Below the pieces are notes generated by a model that saw only the letters and a program-made list of their open reading frames with translations, was not told where the DNA came from and made no database searches. A program made the translations under genes and the position numbers. A stretch of 64,000 bases of DNA from Streptomyces sp. R21 (GTDB lineage Bacteria; Actinomycetota; Actinomycetes; Streptomycetales; Streptomycetaceae). Shown here in pieces: positions 41,898 to 51,434 of this stretch; the stretch's first letter is position 1; each line of letters begins with the position of its first letter. The DNA lies in the NCBI RefSeq assembly GCF_041051975.1, contig NZ_CP163435.1, positions 3,038,001-3,102,000 of the forward strand, read 5' to 3'.

Positions 41898-42004
41898 CGG
41901 CGGTCGGTTCCGGGGCCCACGGAAGGCCGGTTTCCGGCGCCTCCGGGGCCCCCGCCGGCACGCCCCGGCGGCCCGTGGAGAGCCCGGCGGCACGCCTTCG
42001 GAAG

Positions 42005-42715
42005 CTACCGCTCGCCCGCCCGGACGGCGCTCGCCGTCGGCACAGCCCCCGTCGCCCCCAGCCGGCGCGGCAGTCGGCGAGCCAGTGGCAGCGCCGCGGC
42101 GCCGAGGAGGAAGCCGTAGCAGGTCACGAGGCCGTGGCCGTTTTCCTGGGCCAGCCACATCGCGAGGCCGGCCGCGGGCGCGCTCACCGCGAGCAGCCGT
42201 GCCTTGGTGTCGGTGGTGGACAGCAGCAGGGCCGCCGAGAGGGTCGCGGCCAGGAAGTACGTCGCGCCGGAGCTGCCGGCGAAATTGCGCGGGTCTGTGC
42301 TGTGGCCGGTCTCACCGAACAGCGCGTCGATCTGCTGGGGAAGCAGGATGCCGCCGGCGAACAGCGCCAGCATCAGCGGTCCGCCCCAGAACCACTGCGT
42401 CAGTGCGGCGATCGCCGCGAGGGTGGCGATGTTCCAGACCGCCCCGAAGACCCCGCCGTTCTGCATGAACACCGAGGTCACCACCCGCCACCAGCCGGAC
42501 TTCCGCGGGTCGCTGTCCAGGGCGTCCATCGCCCCCGACCAGCTCAGCTGGAGCAGCACCGCGCCGACCGCCACGGCGGTGAGCGCGACCGCGGCCCAGG
42601 GAACCGGCCGCTTGCGGAGCGGGCCCTCGCCGATCAGGAGCACACCGCCCTTGAACATCAGCACCATCAGTGCAGCGGTCGTCAGATTGAAAAGTATCGC
42701 GCCCACACAGATCAT
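42005..42715 (-). CDS. Rhomboid-like integral membrane protein
   Basis: The 236-residue protein has about six membrane helices. Near residue 150 the sequence NFAGSSGATYFLAA contains a GxSG-like serine on a hydrophobic helix, and near residue 200 QENGHGLVTCYGFLLG supplies a histidine. Spacing and the Gly-rich surroundings resemble the Ser-His dyad of rhomboid intramembrane proteases, although the family WR motif in the first loop is not obvious. The ATG at 42715 follows GGGGG closely; a GTG three codons later is possible. It lies just outside the right end of the integrated element. Confidence 0.7.
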   Translation of the reverse strand: MICVGAILFNLTTAALMVLMFKGGVLLIGEGPLRKRPVPWAAVALTAVAVGAVLLQLSWSGAMDALDSDPRKSGWWRVVTSVFMQNGGVFGAVWNIATLAAIAALTQWFWGGPLMLALFAGGILLPQQIDALFGETGHSTDPRNFAGSSGATYFLAATLSAALLLSTTDTKARLLAVSAPAAGLAMWLAQENGHGLVTCYGFLLGAAALPLARRLPRRLGATGAVPTASAVRAGER

Positions 42716-42852
42716 CCCCCGTTGAAAGCTGTGAAAGACCCTGGTCAGAGGTCGGCGATCACCGTAGCGGAGCGAGCCCCGCGGCGGGCGTACGACAAAG
42801 GGCCCGCCGTCCGGTGGACAGCGGGCCCCTGGCCCATCGAACGAACCGCGGG

Positions 42853-43995
42853 TCAGCCGGAGCCGACGAAGAGGACGAGGAGCAGCCAGACCACCGGCGC
42901 CGTGGGCAGCAAAGAGTCCAGTCGGTCCATGATGCCGCCGTGGCCCGGGAGCAGTGTGCCCATGTCCTTGATGCCCAGGTCGCGCTTGATCATGGACTCG
43001 CCGAGGTCGCCGAGCGTGGCGCTGGCCGCGACGGCGAGGCCGAGGATCAGGCCCTGCCACCAGGTGCCGTCGTCGATCAGGTACTGCATGCACAGCGCAC
43101 CCGCGACCATCGCGAAGGAGACCGCGCCGAAGAGACCCTCGCGGGTCTTGCCGGGGCTGATGCGCGGGGCGAGCTTGTGCTTGCCGAAGCGCCAGCCGAT
43201 CGCGTACGCCCCGGTGTCGCTGACCACGGTCAGCAGCAGGAACGTGAGCACGCGGCGCGGCCCGTCGTCGGCCGTGAGCATCAGCGCGACGAAGGTGGCC
43301 AGGAACGGCACGTAGAAGGCCGCGAAGACCCCCGCCGTGACGTCCTTGAGGTAGCCCTCGGGCGGCTCCGTCATCCGCCAGACCAGGACAGCGAGCGCGG
43401 TGAGCGCCATCGCCACCCACGCACCCTCGGTACCCCGGACGTAACCGGCGACGACCATGGCCGCTCCGCCGACCGCCAGCGGGACGAGGGGCGCCTTGAT
43501 GCCCTTGCGCTCCTCCAGCCGCGACGTGAGCTCCCACAGGCCCACCACCACGGCGACCGCTATCACGCCGATGAAGACGGCCTTGACGATGAACAACGAC
43601 GCGGCGATCACCGCACCGAGCCCGACACCCACTCCTATGGCCGCGCCCAGGTCGCGTCCCGCGCTCTTCTTCTGAGGTGCGGGGACGGGCTGGGGGGCGG
43701 CGCTGGGCATGGGCTCCTGCGGGCTCTGCGGGTTGTACGACGGACCCCCGTTGGGAGGAGCCGCCGGCGGTGTGTCGTCGCGGAACAGGGGACCGCTCAG
43801 CCGAGCGGCCCCCCGGTTGTCATCCTGGTCTCCGCCATGCGCGGGTACGTCGGGCACGATGGGCATGGGGCGAGTGTGCTGGGCTTCATGCGCATCGTAC
43901 GCGGGACCCGCCGGGGCAGCCCCCTGGACAGGCCCCTGGTCGGACGGCCCCCAGTACCCGGCTTGTGGCGGCGCCCCCCAGGAAGAGTCGTTCAT
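42853..43995 (-). CDS. cdsA: Phosphatidate cytidylyltransferase CdsA
   Basis: The 380-residue membrane enzyme makes CDP-diacylglycerol from phosphatidate and CTP. The family signature LGDLGESMIKRDLGIKDMGTLLPGHGGIMDRLDS is at residues 320-355, including the metal-binding acids, and several helices precede it. The first 110 residues are a Pro-rich cytoplasmic extension common in actinobacteria. Its ATG overlaps the frr stop (ATGA), so pyrH-frr-cdsA form one unit. Confidence 0.93.
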   Translation of the reverse strand: MNDSSWGAPPQAGYWGPSDQGPVQGAAPAGPAYDAHEAQHTRPMPIVPDVPAHGGDQDDNRGAARLSGPLFRDDTPPAAPPNGGPSYNPQSPQEPMPSAAPQPVPAPQKKSAGRDLGAAIGVGVGLGAVIAASLFIVKAVFIGVIAVAVVVGLWELTSRLEERKGIKAPLVPLAVGGAAMVVAGYVRGTEGAWVAMALTALAVLVWRMTEPPEGYLKDVTAGVFAAFYVPFLATFVALMLTADDGPRRVLTFLLLTVVSDTGAYAIGWRFGKHKLAPRISPGKTREGLFGAVSFAMVAGALCMQYLIDDGTWWQGLILGLAVAASATLGDLGESMIKRDLGIKDMGTLLPGHGGIMDRLDSLLPTAPVVWLLLVLFVGSG

Positions 43996-44552
43996 CAGAC
44001 CTCGAGAAGCTCAGCTTCCTTGTGCTTGAGGAGCTCGTCCACCTGGGCGACGTACTTCGTCGTGGTGTCGTCGAGCTCCTTCTCCGCGCGGCGGCCCTCG
44101 TCCTCGCCGACCTCGCCGTCCTTGATCAGCTTGTCGATGGCGTCCTTCGCCTTGCGGCGCACGGAGCGGATCGAGACCTTGGCGTCCTCACCCTTGGTCT
44201 TGGCGACCTTGATGTAGTCCCTGCGGCGCTCCTCGGTCAGCTCCGGGAAGACCACTCGGATGATGCTGCCGTCGTTGCTGGGGTTGACGCCCAGGTCGGA
44301 GTCGCGGATCGCCTGCTCGATGTTGCGCATCGCGCTCTTGTCGAACGGGGTCACCACGGCCATCCGCGGCTCAGGCACCGCGAACGAGGCCAGCTGGTTG
44401 ATCGGCGTCAGCGCGCCGTAGTAGTCGGCCACGATCTTGTTGAACATCGCCGGGTGCGCACGACCGGTGCGGATCGCGGCGAAGTCGTCCTTGGCGACCA
44501 CGACGGCCTTCTCCATCTTCTCCTCGGCCTCGAGGAGGGTCTCTTCGATCAC
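43995..44552 (-). CDS. frr: Ribosome recycling factor
   Basis: The 185-residue protein matches RRF in length and sequence: [23 protein letters not shown] at the N-terminus, [22 protein letters not shown], and the C-terminal helix [25 protein letters not shown]. It splits post-termination ribosomes with EF-G. The GTG at 44552 is chosen because GGAG is 6 bases upstream; a GTG immediately before it is too close. The gene lies 162 bases after pyrH and overlaps cdsA. Confidence 0.95.
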   Translation of the reverse strand: MIEETLLEAEEKMEKAVVVAKDDFAAIRTGRAHPAMFNKIVADYYGALTPINQLASFAVPEPRMAVVTPFDKSAMRNIEQAIRDSDLGVNPSNDGSIIRVVFPELTEERRRDYIKVAKTKGEDAKVSIRSVRRKAKDAIDKLIKDGEVGEDEGRRAEKELDDTTTKYVAQVDELLKHKEAELLEV

Positions 44553-44714
44553 CACTTGCTCCTGCGTGTCTTGAGTAGGCCCGGCTTCCGGTGGGCGGCG
44601 GCCGGCTGCGTCGCGTCTTGTTCCTGCACGTTTCCCGACCGGCGGGACATTGTCCATCCCCCGGTCAGGGTCCGTCCCCCAACAGGGTTGGCCCCCGGTC
44701 GGGATGGGGCCCGG

Positions 44715-45485
44715 TCAGGCTCGGCTGCTCTGGTCACCCACAAGAGTGCCGATCTTCTCACCCTTGACGGCGCGCGCGATATTGCCCTCCGCCAGAAGCT
44801 CGAAGACCAGGATGGGCAGCTTGTTGTCCCGGCACAGGGTGATGGCCGTCATGTCGGCGACCTTGAGGTCGCGCGTGATGACCTCGCCGTAGCCGAGCGA
44901 GTCGAACTTCACCGCTTCGGGGTTGGTCTTCGGGTCGGAGTCGTAGACCCCGTCCACGCCGTTCTTGCCCATCAGCAGCGCCTCGGCGTCGATCTCCAGG
45001 GCGCGCTGGGCGGCGGTGGTGTCGGTGGAGAAGTACGGCATGCCCATACCGGCGCCGAAGATGACCACACGGCCCTTCTCCAGGTGGCGCACGGCGCGCA
45101 GCGGGATGTACGGCTCGGCGACCTGGCCCATGGTGATGGCGGTCTGGACGCGGCTGTCGATGCCCTCCTTCTCCAGGAAGTCCTGGAGAGCCAGGCAGTT
45201 CATGACCGTGCCGAGCATGCCCATGTAGTCGGAGCGGGCCCGGTCCATGCCGCGCTGCTGGAGCTCGGCGCCGCGGAAGAAGTTGCCGCCGCCGATGACG
45301 ACCGCGATCTGGGCACCGCCGCGCACGACGGCCGCGATCTCACGGGCGATCTTGTGCACCACGTCAGGGTCGACGCCCAGTCCCCCGCCACCGGCGAACG
45401 CCTCGCCGGAAAGCTTCAGCAGAAAGCGGCCCGCGCCCTTGCCTTCGTCGCTCTTCTCGCCCTTGTCGGCCTGGCTGGTGGTCAT
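44715..45485 (-). CDS. pyrH: UMP kinase
   Basis: The 256-residue amino-acid-kinase-fold enzyme phosphorylates UMP to UDP. Motifs include [24 protein letters not shown], the [14 protein letters not shown] helix and [20 protein letters not shown] near residue 165. The N-terminal 20 residues are a charged extension. The ATG at 45485 has GAGATCT with AGAGG just upstream. A hairpin in the tsf-pyrH gap may reduce read-through. Confidence 0.95.
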   Translation of the reverse strand: MTTSQADKGEKSDEGKGAGRFLLKLSGEAFAGGGGLGVDPDVVHKIAREIAAVVRGGAQIAVVIGGGNFFRGAELQQRGMDRARSDYMGMLGTVMNCLALQDFLEKEGIDSRVQTAITMGQVAEPYIPLRAVRHLEKGRVVIFGAGMGMPYFSTDTTAAQRALEIDAEALLMGKNGVDGVYDSDPKTNPEAVKFDSLGYGEVITRDLKVADMTAITLCRDNKLPILVFELLAEGNIARAVKGEKIGTLVGDQSSRA

Positions 45486-45523
45486 GGAGATCTCGCCTCT
45501 TTTACGTGTCGCACATACGAAGA

Positions 45524-45569
45524 AGGCCATTGCCGATGGGGTGCTGGCTCCCATGCTCGGCAATGGCCT
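45524..45569 (-). terminator. Hairpin between tsf and pyrH
   Basis: AGGCCATTGCCGA (45524-45536) and TCGGCAATGGCCT (45557-45569) are complementary over 13 bases, with TGGG/CCCA extending the stem. On the minus strand a TTCTTCG tract follows. It is a terminator or partial terminator that lets pyrH be expressed separately from the ribosomal genes. Confidence 0.8.
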
Positions 45570-45672
45570 CCTCGTCAGATCTGCTGTCGTCCGGCACGCA
45601 CGCGCGCGTGCCGACGTACGCGGACGACTGCTGACGACCCTATCGGGGTCGCGCGTCGATCGCGGTACGGAC

Positions 45673-46509
45673 TCAGATGCCGACCTTGATGCGCGTGAAG
45701 CGCTTCAGGGTGACACCGGCCTCGTCCAGGACCTTCTGGACGGACTTCTTCTGGTCCAGCGCGTAGGGCTGGCCCAGCAGGGTGGCCTCCTTGAAGAAGC
45801 CGTTGACGCGACCCTCGACGATCTTCGGGAGCGCGGCCTCGGGCTTGCCCTCGGCGCGGGTGGTCTCCTCGGCGACGCGGCGCTCGGACTCGACGACCTC
45901 GGCCGGGACGTCCTCCTTGGAGAGGTACTTCGGCGCGAAGGCGGCGATGTGCTGCGCGACACCCTTGGCGAGGTCGGCGTCGGCCTTGTCCAGCTCGACC
46001 AGGACACCGATCTGCGGGGGCAGGTCGGGCATGGTGCGGTGCATGTACGCGGCGACGTAGGTGCCGGAGAACGCGGCGAAGCGGTCCAGGACGATCTTCT
46101 CGCCCAGGGTCGCGTTGGCCTCGTCGACGAACGCCTGAACCGTCTTGCCGGCCTCGATCTCGGAGGCGAGCAGCGCCTCGATGTCGGCGGGGGCGGTGGC
46201 GGCGGCGTGCTGGGCGATCTGGTTGGCGACGGCCTGGAACTTCTCGCCCTTGGCGACGAAGTCCGTCTCGCACTTCAGCTCGACCAGGACACCGGAGGTG
46301 TTGTCGTCGGCGATGATCGAGACCACGGCGCCGTTCTCGGCGGAGCGGCCCTCGCGCTTGGCGACCCCCTTCTGGCCCTTGATGCGCAGAGCCTCGACGG
46401 CCTTGTCGACGTTGCCCTCGGCCTCGTCCAGCGCCTTCTTGCAGTCCATCATGCCGGCGCCGGTGAGCTCACGGAGCTTCTTGACGTCAGCGGCGGTGTA
46501 GTTCGCCAT
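45673..46509 (-). CDS. tsf: Elongation factor Ts
   Basis: The 278-residue protein is the nucleotide exchange factor for EF-Tu. The N-terminal [29 protein letters not shown] module and the central [18 protein letters not shown] motif are unmistakable. It follows rpsB in the same direction with a GC-rich hairpin between them. The ATG at 46509 is preceded by AGGAATC. Confidence 0.96.
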   Translation of the reverse strand: MANYTAADVKKLRELTGAGMMDCKKALDEAEGNVDKAVEALRIKGQKGVAKREGRSAENGAVVSIIADDNTSGVLVELKCETDFVAKGEKFQAVANQIAQHAAATAPADIEALLASEIEAGKTVQAFVDEANATLGEKIVLDRFAAFSGTYVAAYMHRTMPDLPPQIGVLVELDKADADLAKGVAQHIAAFAPKYLSKEDVPAEVVESERRVAEETTRAEGKPEAALPKIVEGRVNGFFKEATLLGQPYALDQKKSVQKVLDEAGVTLKRFTRIKVGI

Positions 46510-46559
46510 GATTCCTGGAATCTCTCTCGGAGTCTGAAGTCTGAAGATCTACGGGCCGA

Positions 46560-46588
46560 ACGGCGGGGGCTTTGTGGGCCCCCGCCGT
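46560..46588 (-). terminator. GC-rich hairpin between rpsB and tsf
   Basis: An 11-base arm ending GGGGGC (46560-46570) pairs with 46578-46588 around a 7-base loop. It could be a partial terminator that sets the ratio of S2 to EF-Ts. Confidence 0.65.
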
Positions 46589-46612
46589 CCGAAATACCCG
46601 AAGAGGTGAGGG

Positions 46613-47533
46613 TCAGGCCTGCTCGGCGTCCGCGGCCGGGGCCTCGGCGGCGGGGGCCTCAGCGACCTCGGCCTCGGCCTCGGCGACCGGAGCCTCGGCA
46701 GCAGCCTCGGCCGGGGCCTCAGCAGCGGCCTCGGCCGGCTTCTCGGCCTCGTCGGCCTTCTTCTCGCCCTCGAGCAGGTCGCGCTCCCACGCGGCGAGCG
46801 GCTCGCCCGCGGCCTTGTCACCCTCGGCGGCCTTGCCGGCGCCGGAACGGGAGATGAGGCCCTCGGCGACGGCGTCGGCGATCACGCGGGTGAGCAGGGT
46901 GACGGAGCGGATCGCGTCGTCGTTGCCCGGGATCTTGTAGTCGACCTCGTCGGGGTCGCAGTTGGTGTCGAGGATGGCGACGACCGGAATGTTGAGCTTC
47001 CGGGCCTCGCCGACCGCGATGTGCTCCTTCTTGGTGTCCACGATCCAGACGGCGCTGGGCACCTTGGACATCTCGCGGATACCACCGAGGGTCTTCTCCA
47101 GCTTGGCCTTCTCGCGCGAGAGCACGAGAAGCTCCTTCTTGGTGAGACCGGAAGCGGCGACGTCCTCGAAGTCGATCTGCTCGAGCTCCTTGAGGCGCTG
47201 CAGACGCTTGTAGACGGTCGAGAAGTTGGTGAGCATGCCGCCCAGCCAGCGCTGGTTGACGTAGGGCATGCCGACGCGGGTGGCCTGCTCGGCGATGGCC
47301 TCCTGCGCCTGCTTCTTCGTGCCGACGAACATGACCGTGCCGCCGTGGGCGACGGTCTCCTTGACGAACTCGTAGGCGCGGTCGATGTACGACAGCGACT
47401 GGAGCAGGTCGATGATGTAGATGCCGTTGCGCTCGGTGAAGATGAAGCGCTTCATCTTCGGGTTCCAGCGACGGGTCTGGTGACCGAAGTGGACGCCGCT
47501 TTCCAGCAGCTCCCGCATCGTGACGACGGCCAT
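46613..47533 (-). CDS. rpsB: 30S ribosomal protein S2
   Basis: The 306-residue protein starts [20 protein letters not shown] and contains [25 protein letters not shown] and the late [25 protein letters not shown], all S2 hallmarks. After residue 250 it has an Ala/Glu/Pro-rich tail of about 50 residues, a typical streptomycete extension absent in E. coli. The ATG at 47533 follows AGGAGAA. The 282-base leader separates it from the divergent M23 peptidase gene; TACACT (47713-47718) is a possible -10. Confidence 0.95.
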   Translation of the reverse strand: MAVVTMRELLESGVHFGHQTRRWNPKMKRFIFTERNGIYIIDLLQSLSYIDRAYEFVKETVAHGGTVMFVGTKKQAQEAIAEQATRVGMPYVNQRWLGGMLTNFSTVYKRLQRLKELEQIDFEDVAASGLTKKELLVLSREKAKLEKTLGGIREMSKVPSAVWIVDTKKEHIAVGEARKLNIPVVAILDTNCDPDEVDYKIPGNDDAIRSVTLLTRVIADAVAEGLISRSGAGKAAEGDKAAGEPLAAWERDLLEGEKKADEAEKPAEAAAEAPAEAAAEAPVAEAEAEVAEAPAAEAPAADAEQA

Positions 47534-47815
47534 GGCCGTTCTCCTTGATTTTCTCGGTTGTGCCGCGTGTGCCGGACGGCACTCGCGCCTGACGCCCGCG
47601 TGCGCCTTGCCACAGAGGACCGAGGAGCGCTGACACCGGCTTTTCGTCTTGCGACTCATGGCCTGATGTCGGGGCGTGCGAAGTCGACCCGGTGACCCGG
47701 ATCGCCAGAAGAAGTGTACGGGACCCGCGAGGTGCCGGGTGACGCCGCTGTCCACAACCGGCCGGTACTCCACAGATCCCGGCGAGGACGCCCCGACCTG
47801 CGGCACGGTTCCCGC

Positions 47816-48400
47816 ATGCGAGCGAAACGATGTGTGCGTACGTGGCTGGGGTTGCTTCTGGTGTTGACGGCGACCGTCCTGGGGGTAGCGCTCCCGTCCG
47901 CCCTCGCGTGGTCGAGCGGCACGGCGCCGCCCGCACCACCCGAGCCGGACACCCCGGTGCCGTCCGTCGCCCGCGCCTGGCCGGTGGGCAACCGCCCTCT
48001 CGTCGTACGGGGCTGGGAGCCTCCGGCGACGACCTACGGCCGCGGCCACCGGGGCGTGGACCTGGCGGCGCTTCCGGGTGCTCCGGTGCGGGCGGTGGCC
48101 CCGGGGCGGGTGTCCTTCGCGGGCCGGGTCGGGGGCCGCGGCGTGGTCTCGGTGGAACTGTCGGGAACGGGCGAACCCCCGCTGCGCACGACGTACGGCC
48201 CCGTCCACGCGACGGTACGGAAAGGCGACGAGGTCACAGCGGGCGACCCCCTGGGCACCCTGGACCCCTCCCCCGCCCACTGCCCCACGTCCTGCCTCCA
48301 CTGGGGCCTGCTGAGAGCCAAGACCTACCTGAACCCCTTGTCCCTGCTCCCGCCCTGGCTGCTCGACAGGGGGCCTTCACGCTTGCTGCCGGTGACGTAG
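47816..48400 (+). CDS. Secreted M23 (LytM-type) peptidase-like protein
   Basis: The 194-residue protein has a signal peptide with a hydrophobic core ([21 protein letters not shown]). The LytM domain follows: [14 protein letters not shown] with the H-x3-D zinc ligands near residue 83, and the late SCLHWGLLR supplying the last histidine near residue 164. It would cleave peptidoglycan peptide bridges or act as an activator. The ATG at 47816 is used; ribosome site is weak. It is divergent from rpsB, as in S. coelicolor from memory. Confidence 0.87.
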   Translation: MRAKRCVRTWLGLLLVLTATVLGVALPSALAWSSGTAPPAPPEPDTPVPSVARAWPVGNRPLVVRGWEPPATTYGRGHRGVDLAALPGAPVRAVAPGRVSFAGRVGGRGVVSVELSGTGEPPLRTTYGPVHATVRKGDEVTAGDPLGTLDPSPAHCPTSCLHWGLLRAKTYLNPLSLLPPWLLDRGPSRLLPVT

Positions 48401-48472
48401 ACACTCCGCTGCGGGCAATGGTGGGCACCACCCCCGGGTGCCGAACACGGCAGGGCCTCCGCCACAGAGGCC

Positions 48473-49063
48473 CTACCCCCGAACCCCCCGCAGAGCCATG
48501 GAAACGGCCGCGTCGGTAATGGCGAGGGGGTCCTCGGCCGCCCCCAGCTCGATCCGCCGCACCGCCGCGTCGACAATCCCCTGCAACAACATCGCGGCAA
48601 GCCTCGGCTCCGCATGCCCCAACGCCCCGAGCGCCTCGCCGATCATCGCGACGAGCCCCCCGTGCGCGGCTCGGATCTTCTCGCGCGCCCCGGCGTCGAG
48701 CTCGCTCGCGGAGATGGCGACCACGGCCCGGTGCCGCCGGTCCCCGACCAGGGCGAGCTGCCGCCGGACGTACGCCTCCACCTTGCCCTCGGGGGTGTCG
48801 GCCGCGGCCATCGCCGCCTCCACCTCCGCCGCCCAGACGGGGAAGTCGGCCTCGCACAGTTCCTCGACGACGGCCGCCCGGGACCGGAAGTACTCGTACA
48901 CGGAGGACCGCGCGAGCCCCGTGCGCTCGGCGAGCGCCGGGAACGTCAGCGCCTCCGTCCCGCTCTCGGACAACAGGGAGCGCGCCGCGTCCAGCAGGGC
49001 GGCTCGCTGCATCGACCGGTGCTCGGCCACGGAGGCCGCTCGAATCCTTGGCACGTCAGCCAC
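48473..49063 (-). CDS. TetR-family transcriptional regulator
   Basis: The 196-residue protein has the TetR DNA-binding domain (RAALLDAARSLLSESGTEALTFPALAERTGLARSSVYEYFRSRAAVVEELCEADF, residues 20-74) with a variable ligand domain after it. It lies between the M23 gene and whiG on the minus strand with about 110 bases to whiG, so it may be co-transcribed with whiG. Its target and ligand cannot be told from sequence. The ATG at 49063 has no obvious strong ribosome site. Confidence 0.9.
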   Translation of the reverse strand: MADVPRIRAASVAEHRSMQRAALLDAARSLLSESGTEALTFPALAERTGLARSSVYEYFRSRAAVVEELCEADFPVWAAEVEAAMAAADTPEGKVEAYVRRQLALVGDRRHRAVVAISASELDAGAREKIRAAHGGLVAMIGEALGALGHAEPRLAAMLLQGIVDAAVRRIELGAAEDPLAITDAAVSMALRGVRG

Positions 49064-49174
49064 TTTACGGACGGACCGCCCCCGGCGGCAGTCACTCCGG
49101 CCACCCGGCGGGAACCGGGCAGCGGCCGGGCACCGGCAAGGGGAGGGACGTTTCAGCCCCCTGCACCACCGGGG

Positions 49175-50017
49175 TCACCGCCCGAAGCTCGCCAGCTTCG
49201 CCCGCAGCTGGAGCACGGACTTGGTGTGGATCTGGCTCACCCTGCTCTCGGTCACACCCAGCACATTGCCGATCTCGGCGAGTGTGAGCCCCTCGTAGTA
49301 GTAGAGCGTGACCACGGTCTTCTCGCGCTCGGGCAGGGTGTTGATCGCCCGCGCCAGGAACCTCCGCAGCTCCCGGTCCTCGGCGACCTCCACGGGGTTG
49401 TCGGCGCCGGTGTCCTCAAGGGTGTCCATGAGGCTCAGCCGGTCGCCGCCCTCGCCGCCGACATGCAGCAGCTCCTCCAGGGCGACCACGTTGGCCAGCG
49501 ACAACTGGCTGAAGACCGCGTGGAGTTCCTCGACGGCGATACCCATCTCGGAGGCCACCTCGCCCTCCGACGGCGTGCGCCGCAGCTTCGCCTCCAGCGT
49601 GGCGTAGGCCCGCTCGACATTGCGCGCCTTCTGCCGCACCGACCTCGGAATCCAGTCCAGCGCCCGCAGTTCGTCGATCATCGCGCCCCGGATCCGGGTG
49701 ATCGCGTACGTCTCGAACTTGATCTCCCGCTCGATGTCGAACTTCTCGATCGCGTCGATCAGTCCGAACACTCCGGACGAGACGAAGTCCGCCTGTTCGA
49801 CATTGGCCGGCAGACCGACGCTCACCCGGCCCGCGACGTACTTCACCAGCGGCGAGTAGTGCAGGATCAGCTGCTCCCGCAGCCGCTCGTCGCCCGTCGC
49901 CTTGTACGACCGCCACAGCTCGTCGAGGGTCGAGGGAGCGGGCGGGCGCCCGTTACCGCCGTCGCGGGCAGCTGGGGGGATCGCCGCCCGGTCGGACCCG
50001 GAGGTGTGCTGGGGCAT
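49175..50017 (-). CDS. whiG: Sporulation sigma factor WhiG (FliA-type)
   Basis: The 280-residue sigma factor of the FliA/SigD class has region 2 ([21 protein letters not shown] through [29 protein letters not shown], residues 50-125), region 3 and region 4 ([37 protein letters not shown], near residue 235). WhiG directs early aerial-hypha sporulation genes such as whiH and whiI. The ATG at 50017 has AAGGCGA upstream. Neighbouring dprA upstream and its own 271-base leader suggest a separate promoter; a GTGATCAC box there resembles a BldD half-site pair. Confidence 0.95.
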   Translation of the reverse strand: MPQHTSGSDRAAIPPAARDGGNGRPPAPSTLDELWRSYKATGDERLREQLILHYSPLVKYVAGRVSVGLPANVEQADFVSSGVFGLIDAIEKFDIEREIKFETYAITRIRGAMIDELRALDWIPRSVRQKARNVERAYATLEAKLRRTPSEGEVASEMGIAVEELHAVFSQLSLANVVALEELLHVGGEGGDRLSLMDTLEDTGADNPVEVAEDRELRRFLARAINTLPEREKTVVTLYYYEGLTLAEIGNVLGVTESRVSQIHTKSVLQLRAKLASFGR

Positions 50018-50213
50018 TCGTCGCCTTGTGCCGTTCTGCCGTGAACTGTGGGTGCCTGGGTGAGCTGTCGGTCTGATGTCGAGTTGCCTGTCTGCGTCGG
50101 AATCCACGTGAGCGTAGCGTGACTGGAGTGTCGCAGTGCGCGAACAGCAGGGGATCACCCCTGCGCAGATACGTTCCGCTGGGCGACACCCAGGGTCCCG
50201 ATCGTCGCCCTGT

Positions 50214-50221
50214 GTGATCAC
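50214..50221. promoter_or_regulatory. Candidate BldD box upstream of whiG
   Basis: GTGATCAC with a following C forms the inverted GTGA/TCACC pair seen in BldD targets. From published work whiG is a BldD target in S. coelicolor. The box lies about 200 bases before the whiG ATG. The match is short, so chance occurrence cannot be excluded. Confidence 0.4.
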
Positions 50222-50288
50222 CGCGAGGCGCCAACTACGGGAATTGCCAAGGGTGTCGGCGTTCGCCCGGACGGCCGAACACGCTCGG

Positions 50289-51434
50289 TCAGCACCCGCT
50301 TCGATCACCGCGGACGGAGATCATCGCCTGGCGTGTCAACTTCCAGCCGTCGCCGTGTCGTTCGACGAATCCAAGTGATCGGAGTTCGTACAGTCTCCCG
50401 ACCGTGTCGTCCTTCGTCATACCGGCATCGCGGGCGATCTCGTCCGCGCTCGCCGCACTCCGGCCCGGCAGCGCGGCCAGCACCCGCCGCGCCCCCGGCT
50501 CCAGCAGGTCACGCGGCAGCACGGGCCCACGCCGGTCCGGGGCGAGCTCCCCCATGTCGCCCACCAGTTCGGCAACTTCCTCGGCGTCGGAGACCAGCAC
50601 CGCCTCCTCGCGCAGGAGTTCGTGCACCCCGGCCGACAGTCCGCTGGTGACGGGGCCCGGCACCCCTATCGTGAACCGCCCCAGCCGCTGCGCCGCCCGC
50701 GCCGTGACCAGCGCCCCGCTGCGATACGCCGCCTCGACGACCACGGTCCCCCGGGTGAGCGCCGCGATGACCCTGTTGCGCAGGATGAATCTGCTCGGCG
50801 TCGGATGATCGCCGGGCGGCAACTCCCCCACGACCAGCCCCTGTTCAGCGATCCGGGTGATCAACTGGGTGTGTCCGCGCGGGTAGGGCCGGTCGACGCC
50901 GCAGGCCAGCACGGCGACGGTGGCGCCGCCCGCCCCGAGTGCGCCCCGGTGCGCGGCACCGTCCACTCCGTACGCGCCGCCCGACACCACCACCCACCCC
51001 CGCTCCGCGAGACCTGCGCCCAGCTTCGCCGCCATGTGCGCCCCGTACTCGGTGCAGGCCCGCGCCCCGACGACCGCCACCGACCGCAGCGCCCATATCC
51101 GCAGACTGGGCCGCCCCCGCACCCACAGCCCCGTCGGCCGGGAGTCGCCCAGGTCGTCGAGTTGCGCGGGCCACTCCGGGTCACCGGGGCAGATGAACCG
51201 TGCCCCCGCCTCCCGCGCCTCGGCCAGATCCCGCTCCGGCCGCACCCGGCCGGCCCGCCCCCGCAGCCCCTCCCAGCGCTTCGCCGACGCCCCGGGCAAC
51301 GGCTCCCCTCCCGTCACCAGCCGCCGTGCCACTTCCACGGCCCCGAACTCCCGCAGCCACCGTCCGCCGAGCTCGTCCCCGGGTTCGATGACCCGGGCGA
51401 GGGCCACCCGGGCAAGCCGATCGTCGTCCGTCAT
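50289..51434 (-). CDS. dprA: DNA-processing protein DprA
   Basis: The 381-residue protein has the Rossmann-like core with [15 protein letters not shown] (near residue 118), [18 protein letters not shown] (near 150), [13 protein letters not shown] and [18 protein letters not shown]-terminal winged-helix-like domain follows. DprA loads RecA on single-stranded DNA during uptake. Streptomyces is not known for natural competence, so its role may be in recombination generally. The ATG overlaps the comM stop (ATGA). Confidence 0.92.
   Translation of the reverse strand: MTDDDRLARVALARVIEPGDELGGRWLREFGAVEVARRLVTGGEPLPGASAKRWEGLRGRAGRVRPERDLAEAREAGARFICPGDPEWPAQLDDLGDSRPTGLWVRGRPSLRIWALRSVAVVGARACTEYGAHMAAKLGAGLAERGWVVVSGGAYGVDGAAHRGALGAGGATVAVLACGVDRPYPRGHTQLITRIAEQGLVVGELPPGDHPTPSRFILRNRVIAALTRGTVVVEAAYRSGALVTARAAQRLGRFTIGVPGPVTSGLSAGVHELLREEAVLVSDAEEVAELVGDMGELAPDRRGPVLPRDLLEPGARRVLAALPGRSAASADEIARDAGMTKDDTVGRLYELRSLGFVERHGDGWKLTRQAMISVRGDRSGC

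Noticed and set aside
41576..41920. Minus-strand frame containing MPKPGEL as a second rlmN-type gene
   Set aside because: Only the first seven codons match rlmN. The rest has no radical-SAM motif and is antisense to the small membrane-protein gene; it is the att-like duplication.
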